From Pholis gunnellus (lineage: Eukaryota > Chordata > Actinopteri > Perciformes > Pholidae), in assembly GCA_910591455.2 (NCBI GenBank), contig OU342817.1:12372415-12436414 (forward strand): DNA of 64,000 bases, written 5' to 3'. The notes under the pieces are model-generated. The model was not told where the DNA came from and searched no databases. It saw only the letters and a program-made list of their open reading frames with translations. Below, one piece after another: positions 52,101 through 63,499 of this stretch. Positions within the stretch are counted from its first letter, which is position 1. Each line of letters begins with the position of its first letter. The position numbers were made by a program, and so were the translations under genes.

Positions 52101-52394
52101 TGCAAACTAAAACTGTCCAACAAATCACTGAGAATCGGTGAAAAGGGAACCGGTGTCGATGAATGAACATGGTCCTGCTGACCGAGGCAGAAGCCTGTGC
52201 AGAGAGAGCGCTGAGGATTATTGTTCTCTTCAGCTCAGAGATGGCACTGAGGCCACAGAGGCCAACATGACCCCTGTGATCCGCACGTGACTCCTCTTTA
52301 CAACTGCAACTGCCAAAAAGGTCAGAATTCAGCTCGGCTTTGCTAAAATTTCCAGAAAGGGGGAAAAAAAAAAGGAAACATGCAGTTCTGGCTT
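49101..52394. other. Intergenic region between gng12a and gadd45a (converging genes)
   Basis: No gene is recognised. It contains a G-rich (GGGA)n patch at 50124-50160, a C run at 49941-49954, a repeat fragment at 50335-50455 and a short (TG)n tract near 51745-51765. Confidence 0.6.
50335..50455 (+). repeat. Interspersed repeat fragment (ACTTGAGTATTT family), copy A
   Basis: TTTGAGGTACTTGTACTTAA, CTTGAGTATTTGCCATGAGT and ACTTCACTACATTTATTTTA correspond to a very common teleost repeat. A second, better-ended copy lies at 56170-56275. Confidence 0.65.
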
Positions 52395-53138
52395 CCAAAA
52401 AAATACTTTTTTTATTGACAGCAACACATATGATGTATTCAGAGTTTGCAAATATTTAAGGTAAAAAAAAAAAAAAAAGATAGAAACATAAATACACTTA
52501 AATATTAGAAATAACTTAAATTGTAACAAAATAATTATTTTACTTGTGGCAAAAAACCCAGCTGGCATAGAAAACACTAAATACACAGAATGTCTTCACT
52601 GGATATGGAGGCCTTCCCTTTTTACATTTTGACAGTAGCAACGTCAACAATAACAATTTTAATCAAATAAGTGAAATTGCAAAAGGTCCAGTGTTTCAAC
52701 AAGTGCCTTGTTTCTGCAGAGAGAGGTCGAGGCTTTGGTCCACTCAACAGCTCCATTTACTGGTTCCTCCCCACTTCTCCGACTCCTCACAGAGGCTTTA
52801 CCAAACATACACGATATAATCCTTCTGTACAGAGTCCGGCTTCACGTGCCTTTTTTTAAGTTTCCACCTCATGACGATACAAGCGCCTCGCCATCTCATC
52901 TTGGTTGCAACGACAAACGGTCCTGTCCAAAGTGGAAATCCAGCTCTTTTTTTCCCCCCTTCTTTAAATAGATCCCAGGTAGACAGCGGGGTCTTCTTTT
53001 TCCTCCGAATATTTCTTTCCCCATCAGCAGTGCTTTGGAATTTTGATCTCTGGGTGGTCAAGTGTCCATCAGGGTTCACACCGCTGTTACTTTGCGAATA
53101 CAAGTCCTTTCACAGGTTTTTTTTTTGCAGCTAAAAGT
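52395..53138 (-). other. gadd45aa: gadd45a 3'UTR
   Basis: This lies downstream of the gadd45a stop on the minus strand. It is AT-rich with several ATTTA pentamers on the transcript strand (forward TAAAT near 52490-52515 and 52577), which suits an unstable stress-response mRNA. A minus-strand AATAAA lies at 52411-52416, giving a UTR of about 740 nt. Confidence 0.65.
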
Positions 53139-54629
53139 TCAGCGTTCGGGCAGGTTGATGATGGGTACCCACTGGTCCATACAGCGGCTCTCTCTGCAGA
53201 ACCGGTTCACTTTGCTCAAAGCAGGCTCCTTCCATGATGTCGAATGTGGGCTCTGAAAATATGAATGAAAGAGAATAAATGATCTAATTGCATATATTGA
53301 TATTTTTATGGTATCATAATAGTCCCTGTGTGTGTGTGCGCAGATACAATTTATGTCCCTTAACTGAAATTCCTAGGACGTCATATGAGGGAGGAGTCAT
53401 AGACAAGCTTATCAAATGCAGGAGAACAAGTACTGACAAGTTCTCCCTTGAGTAAAAGTTTAATTCATGCGTAGGTCACAACAATTTGAATGAAATCACG
53501 ACATTACAAGATTGATTCAGGAGTAAAACAGGTATGACTGAAGGATACTTACAGTGACCAGGACACAGTGCAGGTCCATCGGTTCACCCCCACTCTGCTT
53601 TCCTCCTCCGCCCAGTATTTCTGCCAGGCGCCGGGTGTTGTTCACTCTCAGGATGTTGATATCATTCTCACAGCAGAACGCTTGAATGAGGGTGAAGTGG
53701 ATCTGCAGGGCCACATCTTTCACATCTTCATCATCAGTGGCCAGGATGCACAAAACCACATTGTCAGGGTCCCTGAAGGAGGAAGAAAATAGATCCTTAA
53801 GTTAGTCTATTTATATTTGTGTTGAAAGCATAGCACATACCCTGATAGACGTGGGTCAGTCAACGTGTACGGGATCTTTAACTGCCAATAGGTCAATAAC
53901 TCGTATAACCTCGTACTTACACATTGAGTGATTTGGCAGCCTCGTAGACTCCGATAGTAATGCTGCCCTGTGGCAACGCAGAGGTGAGGACTTCTTCCAA
54001 AGCTTTCGCCACTGAATCCATTCTGCAACACACGGAGACAAACAGTGCGTCATTAACATCGTAACATTTGGACCCAAAAAAAAAACTTTTGCATCGTCAG
54101 TTGTTCCTCCCCCTGGCTAACGTTAGCTGCTAGCTAACCAACCCGGCGTCGTCACAAACACAACTGGCGTGCAGAGGCTGGTCTCGACACGTAAAAGAGA
54201 AGCGTTTTACAGTTGAAATCGTGTTGACAGCTGGAGGAAAGTAAACCGGCCACACTGAAAACTGTCATGTCCATTATCCTGATACTTATTGCTCACCTTT
54301 AACCAGTGTGCAGCGTCGTGTTACGTTAGCTAACGCTAGTTATCTAAAAGTAGAGAGTGTCTCGCGACATGGTCTCAACAGAAGAGCAGTTAGCTGGTAG
54401 TAAAAGACTAGATTTAACATGACCTTTATCGTGCATTAATATAGTTAATGCATATATTTAACATTATCTTTAAAGTGCATTAATATAGTTAATGCACGAA
54501 CTGTTGCTGCACACAAACAATTGTGTGATGCGAGATCGACACGTTATACTAGATTAAACTGGAGTAAATCATAATTCATATTATTTACCTTTCTTGAGAA
54601 TAGTCCCCACTTAGTTCCTCAAATGTCAT
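53139..54629 (-). CDS. gadd45aa: Growth arrest and DNA-damage-inducible protein GADD45 alpha
   Basis: Minus-strand exons are 54629-54589, 54022-53921, 53772-53553 and 53252-53139 (stop TGA). They join in frame to 158 residues (human: 165). The order of recognisable blocks is MTFEELSGDYSQERMDSVAK, ITIGVYEAAKSLNVDPDNVV, VALQIHFTLIQAFCCENDIN, then FCRESRCMDQWVPIINLPER. The block at about 40-110 is the L7Ae/L30e-like Gadd45 fold. The variable acidic loop before DLHCVLVT is shorter than in mammals and glycine-rich (LGGGGKQSGGEP), which explains the length difference. GADD45 alpha is a nuclear stress sensor that binds PCNA, p21, CDK1 and the kinase MEKK4/MTK1 and promotes growth arrest and repair. 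The four-exon structure matches mammals. The 'aa' suffix is inferred from linkage with gng12a; the family call is firm. Confidence 0.96.
53424..53443 (-). promoter_or_regulatory. gadd45aa: Candidate p53 response element in gadd45a intron 3
   Basis: On the transcript strand the sequence is GAACTTGTCAGTACTTGTTC: two abutting decamers, each matching RRRCWWGYYY at 9 of 10 positions with intact CWWG cores and no spacer. It sits in the third intron (53253-53552), the same intron that carries the well-known p53 site of human GADD45A. Confidence 0.75.
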
Positions 54630-54800
54630 GTTGTTCATAAAATCCAAAATCCACTTTAGAGCAGAGTAGTATGTACTGGAGAGTTATTCTGGTGTCGTCT
54701 GGACTAAACACACGCGCACACACACTTTATCCGTAGTCCACTGTGCTGCAACTGAGAGAGATATCTGGCAACTTCACATTAAAACGGTCCGGGACAATGC
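54630..54800 (-). other. gadd45aa: gadd45a 5'UTR / transcription start region
   Basis: This lies between the start codon and the octamer cluster on the minus strand. A weak TTTTAAT (TATA-like) on the gene strand at about 54779-54785 would place transcription start near 54750. No upstream ATG disrupts the assigned start context. Confidence 0.45.
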
Positions 54801-54813
54801 AAGTCAAGCCAGT

Positions 54814-54848
54814 ATTTGCATAGCTGTGATCATTGGTCGTATGCAAAT
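54814..54848 (-). promoter_or_regulatory. gadd45aa: Octamer-CCAAT-octamer cluster in the gadd45a promoter
   Basis: ATTTGCAT at 54814-54821, ATTGG (CCAAT on the gene strand) at 54832-54836 and ATGCAAAT at 54841-54848 form a 35-bp cluster about 185-220 bp upstream of the ATG. A further CCAAT box on the gene strand lies at 54873-54877. Human GADD45A is known to be induced through OCT-1 and CAAT motifs in its proximal promoter, so this looks like the conserved core promoter. Confidence 0.8.
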
Positions 54849-55239
54849 TGTTCGCGTGTGTTCTCAAATGGGATTGGACAGACACACGGAAAGAGGCGTG
54901 TCCGTCTCCACCCGGGTCCCTGTTCACTGTATATTATATATAACAACGTGTTATAACACCGTGTTTTAATAACGTGTTATAATAACGCGTGCACAGCTGT
55001 AATGTTGAATTAAACCTTGCTCAAAGACACAACTAATTTGACTACAATAATGATGTATGGCAATGTAAGAACAACCTGAACACAAACAGGAATCTGCATT
55101 ATAAATATATCACTAAAAGCGAATTAATCTGTGTTTCTACGGAACATTAAAGGAAGTAATGAAGGAATAACGTGTTGCAGAACTCACCCTCGCTGCAGGA
55201 CAGTACAGGCTTCAGGACAACTGCATGGCAACGGGACGC

Positions 55240-55370
55240 TTCTTGGGAAATACTGCCCTCTGATTGGTCCGCTGTGGAGCGTGCGAAAACCTACCGCAAC
55301 CCGCGCGCGAGATCCAAAGGACTGGCGCGAGAAGGACAGGAGCATGGGGCCAACACCGGCTGACATGAAA
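55240..55370. promoter_or_regulatory. Unassigned CpG-rich promoter-like patch
   Basis: Dense CpG (GCGTGCG, CCCGCGCGCGAG, GGCGCGAG) with an inverted CCAAT box (TGATTGGTCC at 55261-55270). Just upstream, GCATGGCAAC near 55225 contains a perfect RFX X-box half-site (GGCAAC). A plausible donor AAG/GTAACA follows near 55376. It might start a transcript to the right, or be a second gadd45a regulatory element. Confidence 0.35.
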
Positions 55371-56169
55371 CTAAGGTAACACACACCTGCGTTATTCATG
55401 CGTGGCACTGTTTAAAACTAGTATCATTACTGCAGAACACTTTTCACAATAAACACCATTTTGCATCATTTTATTTTGTTGTTGTTTTAAATTAGGATTA
55501 TGTTAAAACTAAATTAAAGTTAATACAACACGTATTAGCACTTCCGGTTATGAGTATTTATACATATGGTCCAGAGCTGGTGGTCACCTGCCTTTGCCTA
55601 TATGGAGACACTTGCTGATATTGTCTGGTTGTCTTTAATAATCCGGCCTCAGCTATGAACATGAATAGAATAAAATAATCTAAAATATATCACGTGCATT
55701 GTGACTAGAGATGACGTCAGCATCATTTTCATTTTCTTTATCAATTAATCGGTCAAATGTTGTCTTGCATAGTCGATCAATCACTTGGTTTGTATAATAA
55801 TATCATATAATGAAAAAATGCCACAAATGCCTATGGTCAGTCCAAAGTTCAAATATATTCAATTTAAAAAGATATAAAACACAGAACGCCCATTGAACTG
55901 AGCTGGAGGGACCAATGCTTTTATGGCGTGTAAAGATCGCCTAAACAACTAATCACTTATCAAAATTGTTCATTGATGAATTCATATATTGTTTAAACTT
56001 CAGACTAGATGGCTTCAGAGTATACTTGATGCAAAGAAATGACTCAGGGAAGTGAGATGAAGCCATGGATATTATGGGATGTAATGCTGCCCCTTGGTGG
56101 CTGCAGTCAAAACTCACATAGAAAAGTTTGAACACTCAAACACAGTAATACATTGTACAGATCAGAGTA

Positions 56170-56275
56170 TCAGAGGTGGGAAGAAACGCAGTACATTTAC
56201 TCAAGTACTGTAAGTATGATTTTGAGGCACTTGTACTTTACTATAGTATTTCCATTTAATGGTGCTTTATATTAG
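56170..56275 (+). repeat. Interspersed repeat fragment (ACTTGAGTATTT family), copy B
   Basis: CAGAGGTGGGAAGAAACGCA, GTACATTTACTCAAGTACTG and TTTGAGGCACTTGTACTTTA match the left portion of the same family as 50335-50455, in the same orientation. Confidence 0.65.
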
Positions 56276-56598
56276 GGCATGGTGATAATTAATCGTCAAC
56301 AATATAATAATAATAATATAATATAATGATAATATACAATAATGTATAGTCTTTCATTGGAATCATATTGTGATTAAATATATCAAGATATCGTGATACA
56401 CAATTATGTGAACCACTTCTCAAAACTCACTGTTGCAGATGCTTGACTGATTTTAATTACATATTTACCAAATGATCTAACTTGATATGATTTTAACTCT
56501 GTGTTTGTGTATATTATGTTGACTTCTGTTTGAACCCGATTTAATTTAACTTTATGGTGGCAGTTGATGAAAGATTGACTCGTCTGTTCCAGGACCCT

Positions 56599-56612
56599 CC
56601 AGTAGGAGGCAG
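56599..56612 (+). promoter_or_regulatory. Candidate CTCF site
   Basis: CCAGTAGGAGGCAG matches 13 of 14 CTCF core positions. It lies upstream of gadd45a and before the SLC6 fragment. Confidence 0.4.
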
Positions 56613-56949
56613 CACTACACCTCACACAAACCCTTTCCTCCCACGTCCGCCTTCTTGTTGCAGGTAAAGTCTAACTAATCGAACTACTTTACCAAATTCA
56701 AACCCACACTTGGTCTCTAAACAACCATCAGCATACATTATTTACATTGTATTCATCAAATCATATTGTATTTAAATGTAATCAGTGCACTGAACACTTG
56801 ACTATTGGATTTACTTTCCTAACAGTTGGTGTCGCTGTGTGCAGCTGACTGAGTATCAAACAGCTCACCATAGTGAATAAGCATTTCAGTGTAAGTGCAT
56901 ACTATTGTGCAGGAACAAATAATCATGTACCTTCCAGCGGACAGTGTAA

Positions 56950-57045
56950 TGATAAGGAATCAAGGAATTTATTGTCATATGCATTAAACCGCCACCAGTT
57001 TCTTTACAATGGTTATTACAATGAATTATGCATTCCATCACAACC
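56950..57045. repeat. Retroposon-like interspersed repeat fragment
   Basis: AAGGAATCAAGGAATTTATTGTCATATGCA followed downstream by TACAATGAATTATGCATTCC resembles a dispersed fish repeat with the TTTATTGTCATATGCAC core that I recall. It is short and without clear ends. Confidence 0.45.
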
Positions 57046-57468
57046 AAACCCCAACTACAGAAAACAAAAAGGAAACTGCTGCTTTCAAAGAAAAGTGTTC
57101 AAACTTTTATTTGATGCACCAAATGTTACCCCAGACATTTAATACATCTGCAGTTGATAAATTGAAACTGTGTATTTTTTTGTGACTATAACATCTTTAA
57201 GTTTTTTTGATAGCATACTCTTTTTATTTGTGAAAAAACTTGGCATTTAGCTTTGCTCGTCGGTTTCCAAGTGTTAAGATAAGAAGATAAGAAGTGATGG
57301 TTATGCATAGACAGTATATCGATCAGTAAAGACAGCATTCTTGAAGGACTTGTGTAAAAAGTAAAGTGTAAACAGGGCTGGAAAATATAATGGCTTCGTC
57401 GACAGTTAAGGATGAGGAAGACAAATGTTTGCCAAGAAAACTCTGAAGGAAACTCAGAATTACATTAC

Positions 57469-57790
57469 CTGTCTCAGAGTGCCAGGTGTTGCAGTCAAAA
57501 TGTAAATCACCCACAGAAGAATAAGGGCAGTAGAGGAGAAAGCAAAGAATATCCCGAGAGCATAACCCCACCAAGGGGTACTGGCAGGAGTGAACTTGAT
57601 CAGAGAGAGGACCAGTGTGCACTGTGCAGAGAAATAACACAATCAAGAAAATAAGCAACCAGTATGAATGTATATCTGTATATGAAACATCTTTTGAACT
57701 TTTAACACATTTACTTACAGTGCAGATGGCCGGTGTGACAAACTTCCAGCAATATTTCATATACTGTGAAGGACGATAGCCAATAATGTC
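57469..57790 (-). pseudogene. SLC6-family neurotransmitter transporter, two terminal exons; possibly a truncated relic
   Basis: Minus-strand exon pieces 57790-57719 and 57621-57469 join in phase through good signals (ACT/GTAAGT and TTTCTCTGCACAG). They encode DIIGYRPSQYMKYCWKFVTP, then AICTCTLVLSLIKFTPASTP, then WWGYALGIFFAFSSTALILL and a segment ending ATPGTLRQ. This is the GYRP...CW.F.TP...L..LI.FTP..WWG.ALG pattern of transmembrane helices 11-12 of Na+/Cl--dependent transporters (GABA, creatine, monoamine). The exon before GYRP normally starts some ten residues earlier (RFYDNIE-like). Here it meets an AT-rich minisatellite at about 57790 with an in-frame stop and no pyrimidine tract. The C-terminal tail exon was not found, although the donor CAG/GTAATG is present, and no other transporter exons were seen up to 64 kb. 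It could be a real gene with distant exons, or a remnant. Which SLC6 member is unclear. Confidence 0.7.
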
Positions 57791-58020
57791 CTTAAGTCAT
57801 AGTATAGTATGTCATCAAAAATATCATTACAAAATCATTTTGTAGCATCTTGTTCAACAATAAAGTAAAAGTCATATTAAAATACAATATATCATGAAGA
57901 TGTTGTTAAAAGTGATATTATAGAAAGCTGAATAGAAAATTCATGTTATAGCATGTTGTTCCAAAATATCATAAAAAGGTCAAATTATAGTATGTCATCA
58001 GAAATCAAATAAAAACATGT
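57788..58020. repeat. AT-rich minisatellite of diverged ~40-bp units
   Basis: Variants of GTCATAGTATAGTATGTCAT and AAAAATATCATnAnAAAAG recur along the segment (for example 57795-57830, 57868-57900, 57940-57975, 57975-58005). It matches a satellite-like teleost repeat as I remember it. It abuts the truncated SLC6 exon. Confidence 0.6.
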
Positions 58021-59061
58021 GTGCTGTGAACATGGCTGGAATAATTATTTCCAGTGAGGCTTGAAAAAACTTTCCAAACATAACAGCATGTTTTATTTGG
58101 TTGACTCAATATTATAAAATGCACAAGTGTTGGACGACTAGATTTGAGGACTCTGAAGTGATTAGTATTGTGTTTAAACATATGTCGCAAATTGAATTGC
58201 ATATTGCAAGTGCTTTAAAGTGGTTTACATAATGTGGTCAAATTTACAGTGTGTGTGTGTGTGAGAGTAAGTTAAATATTAACACTGTGGGTGACAATTA
58301 AGCTGCTTTAACTGCAGATGTGAGGTGTTGATTGAAAGAGAGATAACTGACAATTTACTTAACATTAACATTCACTGATATCAGAGAATCATCTGCTGCA
58401 CAGTTCTCAGATGTGTCCAGCAGAGGGGGATATATGTTAGATATTAGATCAACAAAGGCAACTGTCCTGTCCAGTCAGTAGTTGTGAGACTCATTTTATT
58501 ATGTACATTATCATCACATTTCTAGTTTAGCAGATTTATCAGAGGGTTTATTTGGATTGAAGGTGCATCTAACCAGACATGTTGCTGGGTTAATTCATTG
58601 CAGTTGTCAGACATGCACAGATATTAAAGAATGTTGAGGGTTAAATCAAAGGCCATGTTACTGTAAGCAGTGAGAAGATACACAGCATCTTAGTGTACTG
58701 CTTACTGAAAAAGATATATGGCCGAAGAGCCCTGCAACATCTTACTTTTTCATCTAATTTAATTCCTCTCGAAGAATCTACTTTACGAACATGCACCTGT
58801 AGCACACACCTACAGAGAGACACACATCACCTCAATATCCAGATATCAATAGTCTCCTGTTGATTGAGAAAAAACACAAAGGTCTTGGGCTTCGCAGTAC
58901 TTTGAAGTACCATAGCATGCCCGATACACTAATGATGATGTCACGGCATCATTAACAGTTCCTAGGAGATTCAGCCAGCGTTGCTACCTACAGCTTCAAA
59001 TATCTGCATAAACATCATGTGGCCAAGATCTGCCATTGATCTGTATATGACACCATCATGC

Positions 59062-59104
<43 letters not shown>
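59062..59104 (+). repeat. (AAT)n microsatellite
   Basis: About 14 AAT units. Confidence 0.97.
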
Positions 59105-59106
<2 letters not shown>

Positions 59107-60174
59107 GTACTGTATAATTCTATAAAAGGCATCAGTAATCTAAAATGTGGATTTCTGATTTAAAAAGAAAAGGTCCAAAAGAATCGGCTTTTATCTTTAG
59201 GTTTCAGTGACGGATTAATGTGAGGCATTTAATATTAAGCTGAGATGAATTGTATTCGTTAAAAAATGTGTAACACTCTGTGTATTTGACTCCAAAGTAA
59301 ATTTTCTTTCTTTTTTAATTTTCTTGATCTGTTTGTTGCCCTTGATGTCATATTTGAATTATGAGCAAATACAATACCAACATCTACCAAAATATGTTAA
59401 AATGGCACAGTGACTTTGAGGAAGAAAAATCCGGATCCCATTTTGTCAAGATTCACCTGATAAACATAAAACGGAGGTTAAAAAAAAAAGCTCATGTATT
59501 CGACAGGCCTACAATTTATCAGGGAACATTTTCCAATAATGTACTTTTCTTTGCAAATTTAACATGGACCCACCGCTGGGAGAAAAATGGGACAAGGTGT
59601 GCAAGCTGAAAGCCCTAAGACTCTGTGACAACCGTGATAAATGCAGCAGGCGCTGACACGGCTACGGCAAAAGACAAAAGATACCTTTGTCTTGTCACAA
59701 TAATCCTAATCTGTTTGAAGATGGGGCCACATTAGAGAAAGCGAGAGAGAAAGTAAAAAAAGGAAAAACACAGAAATGGAAGCAGATTTGTGGTCAGCAG
59801 TGATAAATGTTGCTACATCAGAAACAGGGCTCAGTATGATGTTTCTCTCTAATGGCCTGATTGCTCAATTAATTCTGCGGCCCGTTCTTTGCTGGCCCCC
59901 TTTAATGTGGAAACAGCTATATTTTCTCCCAGATTAGTATAGATACAGGCTGACAGTCTGCACTGCTCAAGGTATTTGGGAGGTATAATTCATTCATAAT
60001 GCCACAATGCGCACCATCTATCATCTCAGGTTTTTCATCCGCTAACTTGCCGCTTGCTCCCTCCTCTCATTTCGAGCTCCTGGCTCTTCTGGGGCGGTGT
60101 GTGTTGTGTATGTGCGCATGCATATATGCGATTTAGCAATGTGAGGTTGAGATGTGAGAGGTGTTAAGATATGA

Positions 60175-60175
<1 letters not shown>

Positions 60176-60206
<31 letters not shown>
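60176..60206 (+). repeat. (TG)n microsatellite
   Basis: About 15 TG units. Confidence 0.96.
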
Positions 60207-60208
<2 letters not shown>

Positions 60209-63200
60209 CGGGACGTGTGGGGTGTTGGGGCATGCAAGGTTGTGAGGTCGGCAGCTTCTCCTCTCCTGATGAATTAGCTGGCATATGCAAGCGATGAATT
60301 ACCAGGCAAGCAGAGTCAATTATCCAAAGAAAAAAAAATAAATACATGGACCCTGCGCCTGTGGCCCCAGGGTCTCTTTTCCAATTCAGAGAGTGATTTT
60401 CCCAAAATGTAGAAGGAAGAAAAGAGAAGCAGCCTTGAAGAAGCCAGAGCGGGATGATGAGGAGTTGGGGGGGTGGGGGGGGGATAAGAAAATGAATGCG
60501 TGTCCCCTCATCGCACACCTTTCCCCCTCCATCGTTCTCTCGCTCCCCGATCAAATCCAGAAAGCAAAGCGCAGTGTGAAAATGCAAAAGGCTATTATCA
60601 GGCCTTCAGAGTGCACAAATGCCACTAATGATGGATGAGTGTGGGATTTAGAAAGGCCTCCTGTCAAACACCGGCCGTTCTCCCTCCTTAACCGACCCTC
60701 TCTTTTTCCTCACTTGTCTCTTGCACCAAAACTATATCAGGCCCCTGGTTGAAATAGGCCGAAGTGGAAGACGTTTGTAATGTATCGCACACATACTCGG
60801 TGTCCCCTGCTGTTTATGCCATTTCATTTCTAACCTCTTTTAAAGAGGGAAACATTTCTGCAAACAAGAGGGAAAGTGTTGAGGTCACATCATGCTGTTC
60901 ATGTGACACTGGTCCAGAGTGACCCTGGGGAAATGAGATCATTAGCAGGAACCTGAGTGGGTTTTGAATGTTTGTGAATGTGTCTTAATGATGGAATTCC
61001 ACAGTGCCACTAATACAAAGATGACATAGAGGGGAGACGAAGAGACGGAGAAAACAAAGTCCTACTTTATGAAACAAAGTGCAGCATTGGGAAAAGATAT
61101 ATATATATATATATATATATTTCACAGAACTGCTTCATTTTTTTATGCAGAAGACGACAATAACTCTTGGAATCTACTATCGAACATCCACTAACGTCAA
61201 TCCAAATCACTGGATGAACCTGGCCAAGTGTTGCTTTCAATAGAGCAATTTAAGCTCAGTGGTTGGTGTAACGAAACTGCTTCAACAGTTAAAGAGAAAA
61301 GAGGATAATATAAACTCATAGTGGGAAAGCACAGCCAAACGTCATTAACGGTTTTAAATCCTTAACTTCATGACTGCCAAAAGAAAACACAATACCATTA
61401 CCAAAAGATTCTTAAGTTATAAGAATGAGTTCAGTCGAGTGAATAAAATGCTTGGAGAGATGGAGATGGAAAAGACGGATATAAGAATAAAACAAAAGGA
61501 AATGATATCCTTAGATTTAGCTGGCACCAAAAATGGCCTCCGCAGCATTATGAAAGTAACACTTTCAATGAACCCTTGACACAAGTCGACAAAATGAAAG
61601 GCTCAACACTGCAGCACACATATTTAGCAATGAAAATATTCTCCGACATAAAAAAACAACAACACTCAGAATCTTCTTCCAACATCTTCAAAGTAAGGTC
61701 TATAATATATGTTAATATGTATTTACATAATCCAGTGGTATCCAACCAGGAGTAGGCTAACCAGTGGGGTACTTCTGCAGGTAGAGAGAGTAGCTCAGCA
61801 AACTTGAAAACACAGTAAAACATTAAACTATTGGCTAACATAGGCTCACACAGGCCTCCTGAGTCAGTTTAACACCCAAACAAAAGTAAAAACTAAAGCA
61901 GTTTGCAAGTGACCAGAAAAATCAGATGGAAATGAAAAGCAAAACAAAATTGAATATTTTGTTGAAATGTCAAGCTAGTATAAAATATATACCAGACCTT
62001 AAATAACATCCAGTTTAAAGTAAATAAAATAACACTCGTGAAAATAAGAGTAACGAGCCACTTCAGTAAGCCAGCATGTGCTGTAGCAGCGAGGAGGAGC
62101 TGATGCTAAATGGAATGCAGCCCTAATCAATGTCATTAGTTTGCTTTTCCTGCTACTCCTTAAGTGTCTGCTAAGAAAAGGGTCTGTTATACAATTACTC
62201 GTGAAAGTGCTGGAAGAGTAACAAAGGAAACACGTGAGTAAAGGACAAAAACAAATATAATATATATTAATATATATATATATTAATTATACTGCCAGGG
62301 AGATTACATAGCTGCCATGATGCAAAGATCAGCAGGAGAGAGGGTTGCGTGCCAAGCCTCATGCCGAGGACTGATCAAGGACCTGCTTAAGTTTAAGTCA
62401 GCCTGAAATGATTGTAGCATGACAGCTAAAGTCATGACGATATTTCCGTACTACCTTTTGTTCCACTAGCTTCCGTAACCTAATGCAATCGCTCATTCAG
62501 CATTTCTGTCATTGAAAAAAAAGCTGTGTTCTTGGGGTTTGCTGTTTTACTTTTAGGAGTTACAACCTTCATGCTTTTAACTAAGTTAAACAGTGATGAC
62601 AGGAAATGATAGAAAATGATTTTGATAAAGGCTGCTAAATAAGTGAAACATTAAACACAAAAGAATCTATGCCAATAATAGATTTTAACGTAAAATACTG
62701 TCCTAATAGAGTGAAACACACAATATACCCGGCTCTGTTCTAAGGATGCAATTTCAGTTATTAGCATTATTACAAATGTTAGGATTTCTTACTTCTGGAG
62801 CAGAAGCTGGAAGCTATGCTTTCACTTTGGCTCATAAGGGAAGACGAAAAATAAATCCATGAGCTTGGAAAAGAAAGCAAACTCTGAATCAGGTGACAGC
62901 AATAGCTGTACAGTAACTACACTGAGGACACCCATCATGTCGCATTGTTTCAGGGCATTAACAAAGAAGTGTTGACTTAATGACACAAATGACACATGGT
63001 GTTTTTTAAGCCTGATTCTGATATTCTTTAGTCATTATCTTAAAATGTGGTGAAATTAGGGTATGAGCTTGGCAATGTTTTGAAAAACATGTATTGTATT
63101 CAGTTCCTCATGTCTTTATATTTAGACAATTGTCTCTGCGCACACTGATTTCAGTGCAGCTTTCCAGACCTACTGGTGCGTCTCCGTTACTCTCTAACGT

Positions 63201-63434
63201 CACAGTTCCCCTCTGGGACCACCAGCCCCTTCACTTCTTCTATTACCCCCTCACACACCCTTACATCCTCCTACACACACTCACACACATATCACCTCCC
63301 TCCCTCCCTCCCGCCCCGCGGCGACATGCGCTCCACAATGGAGAACAGAGTGGTTTGGGAAATGATGGCCATTTATAACTGCCGGACGCCGTATCCCACC
63401 ACCTCACACACTCTCACACACTCTCACACACTTT

Positions 63435-63436
<2 letters not shown>

Positions 63437-63498
<62 letters not shown>
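63437..63498 (+). repeat. (CA)n microsatellite
   Basis: About 31 CA units preceded by CTCTCACACA repeats. Confidence 0.98.

Positions 63499-63499
<1 letters not shown>

Larger units (their letters stand above)
54900..57468. other. Non-coding stretch between gadd45a promoter and SLC6 fragment
   Basis: It contains a CpG-rich, promoter-like patch at 55240-55370, a repeat fragment at 56170-56275 and a retroposon-like fragment at 56950-57045. I see no exon with family resemblance. Confidence 0.55.

Noticed and set aside
53424..53443. Glucocorticoid/androgen response element reading of the AGAAC...GTTCT palindrome
   Set aside because: Spacing between AGAAC and GTTCT arms is far more than the 3 nt a GRE needs; the p53 reading fits better.
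56595..56664. Possible small exon that could follow the donor near 55376
   Set aside because: A 30-residue reading is possible only by using a third AG after two better ones; the first choice gives an immediate stop, and a further join stops soon after. No homology recognised.
57364..57442. C-terminal tail exon for the SLC6 fragment directly after the donor at 57468
   Set aside because: An AG occurs there on the minus strand, but the intron would be only 26 nt, too short to splice in vertebrates.
58641..58823. Minus-strand frame resembling a LINE reverse-transcriptase end (RGIKLDEKVRCCRA)
   Set aside because: Resemblance is faint, no LINE 3' tail or target duplication follows, and I could not extend it.
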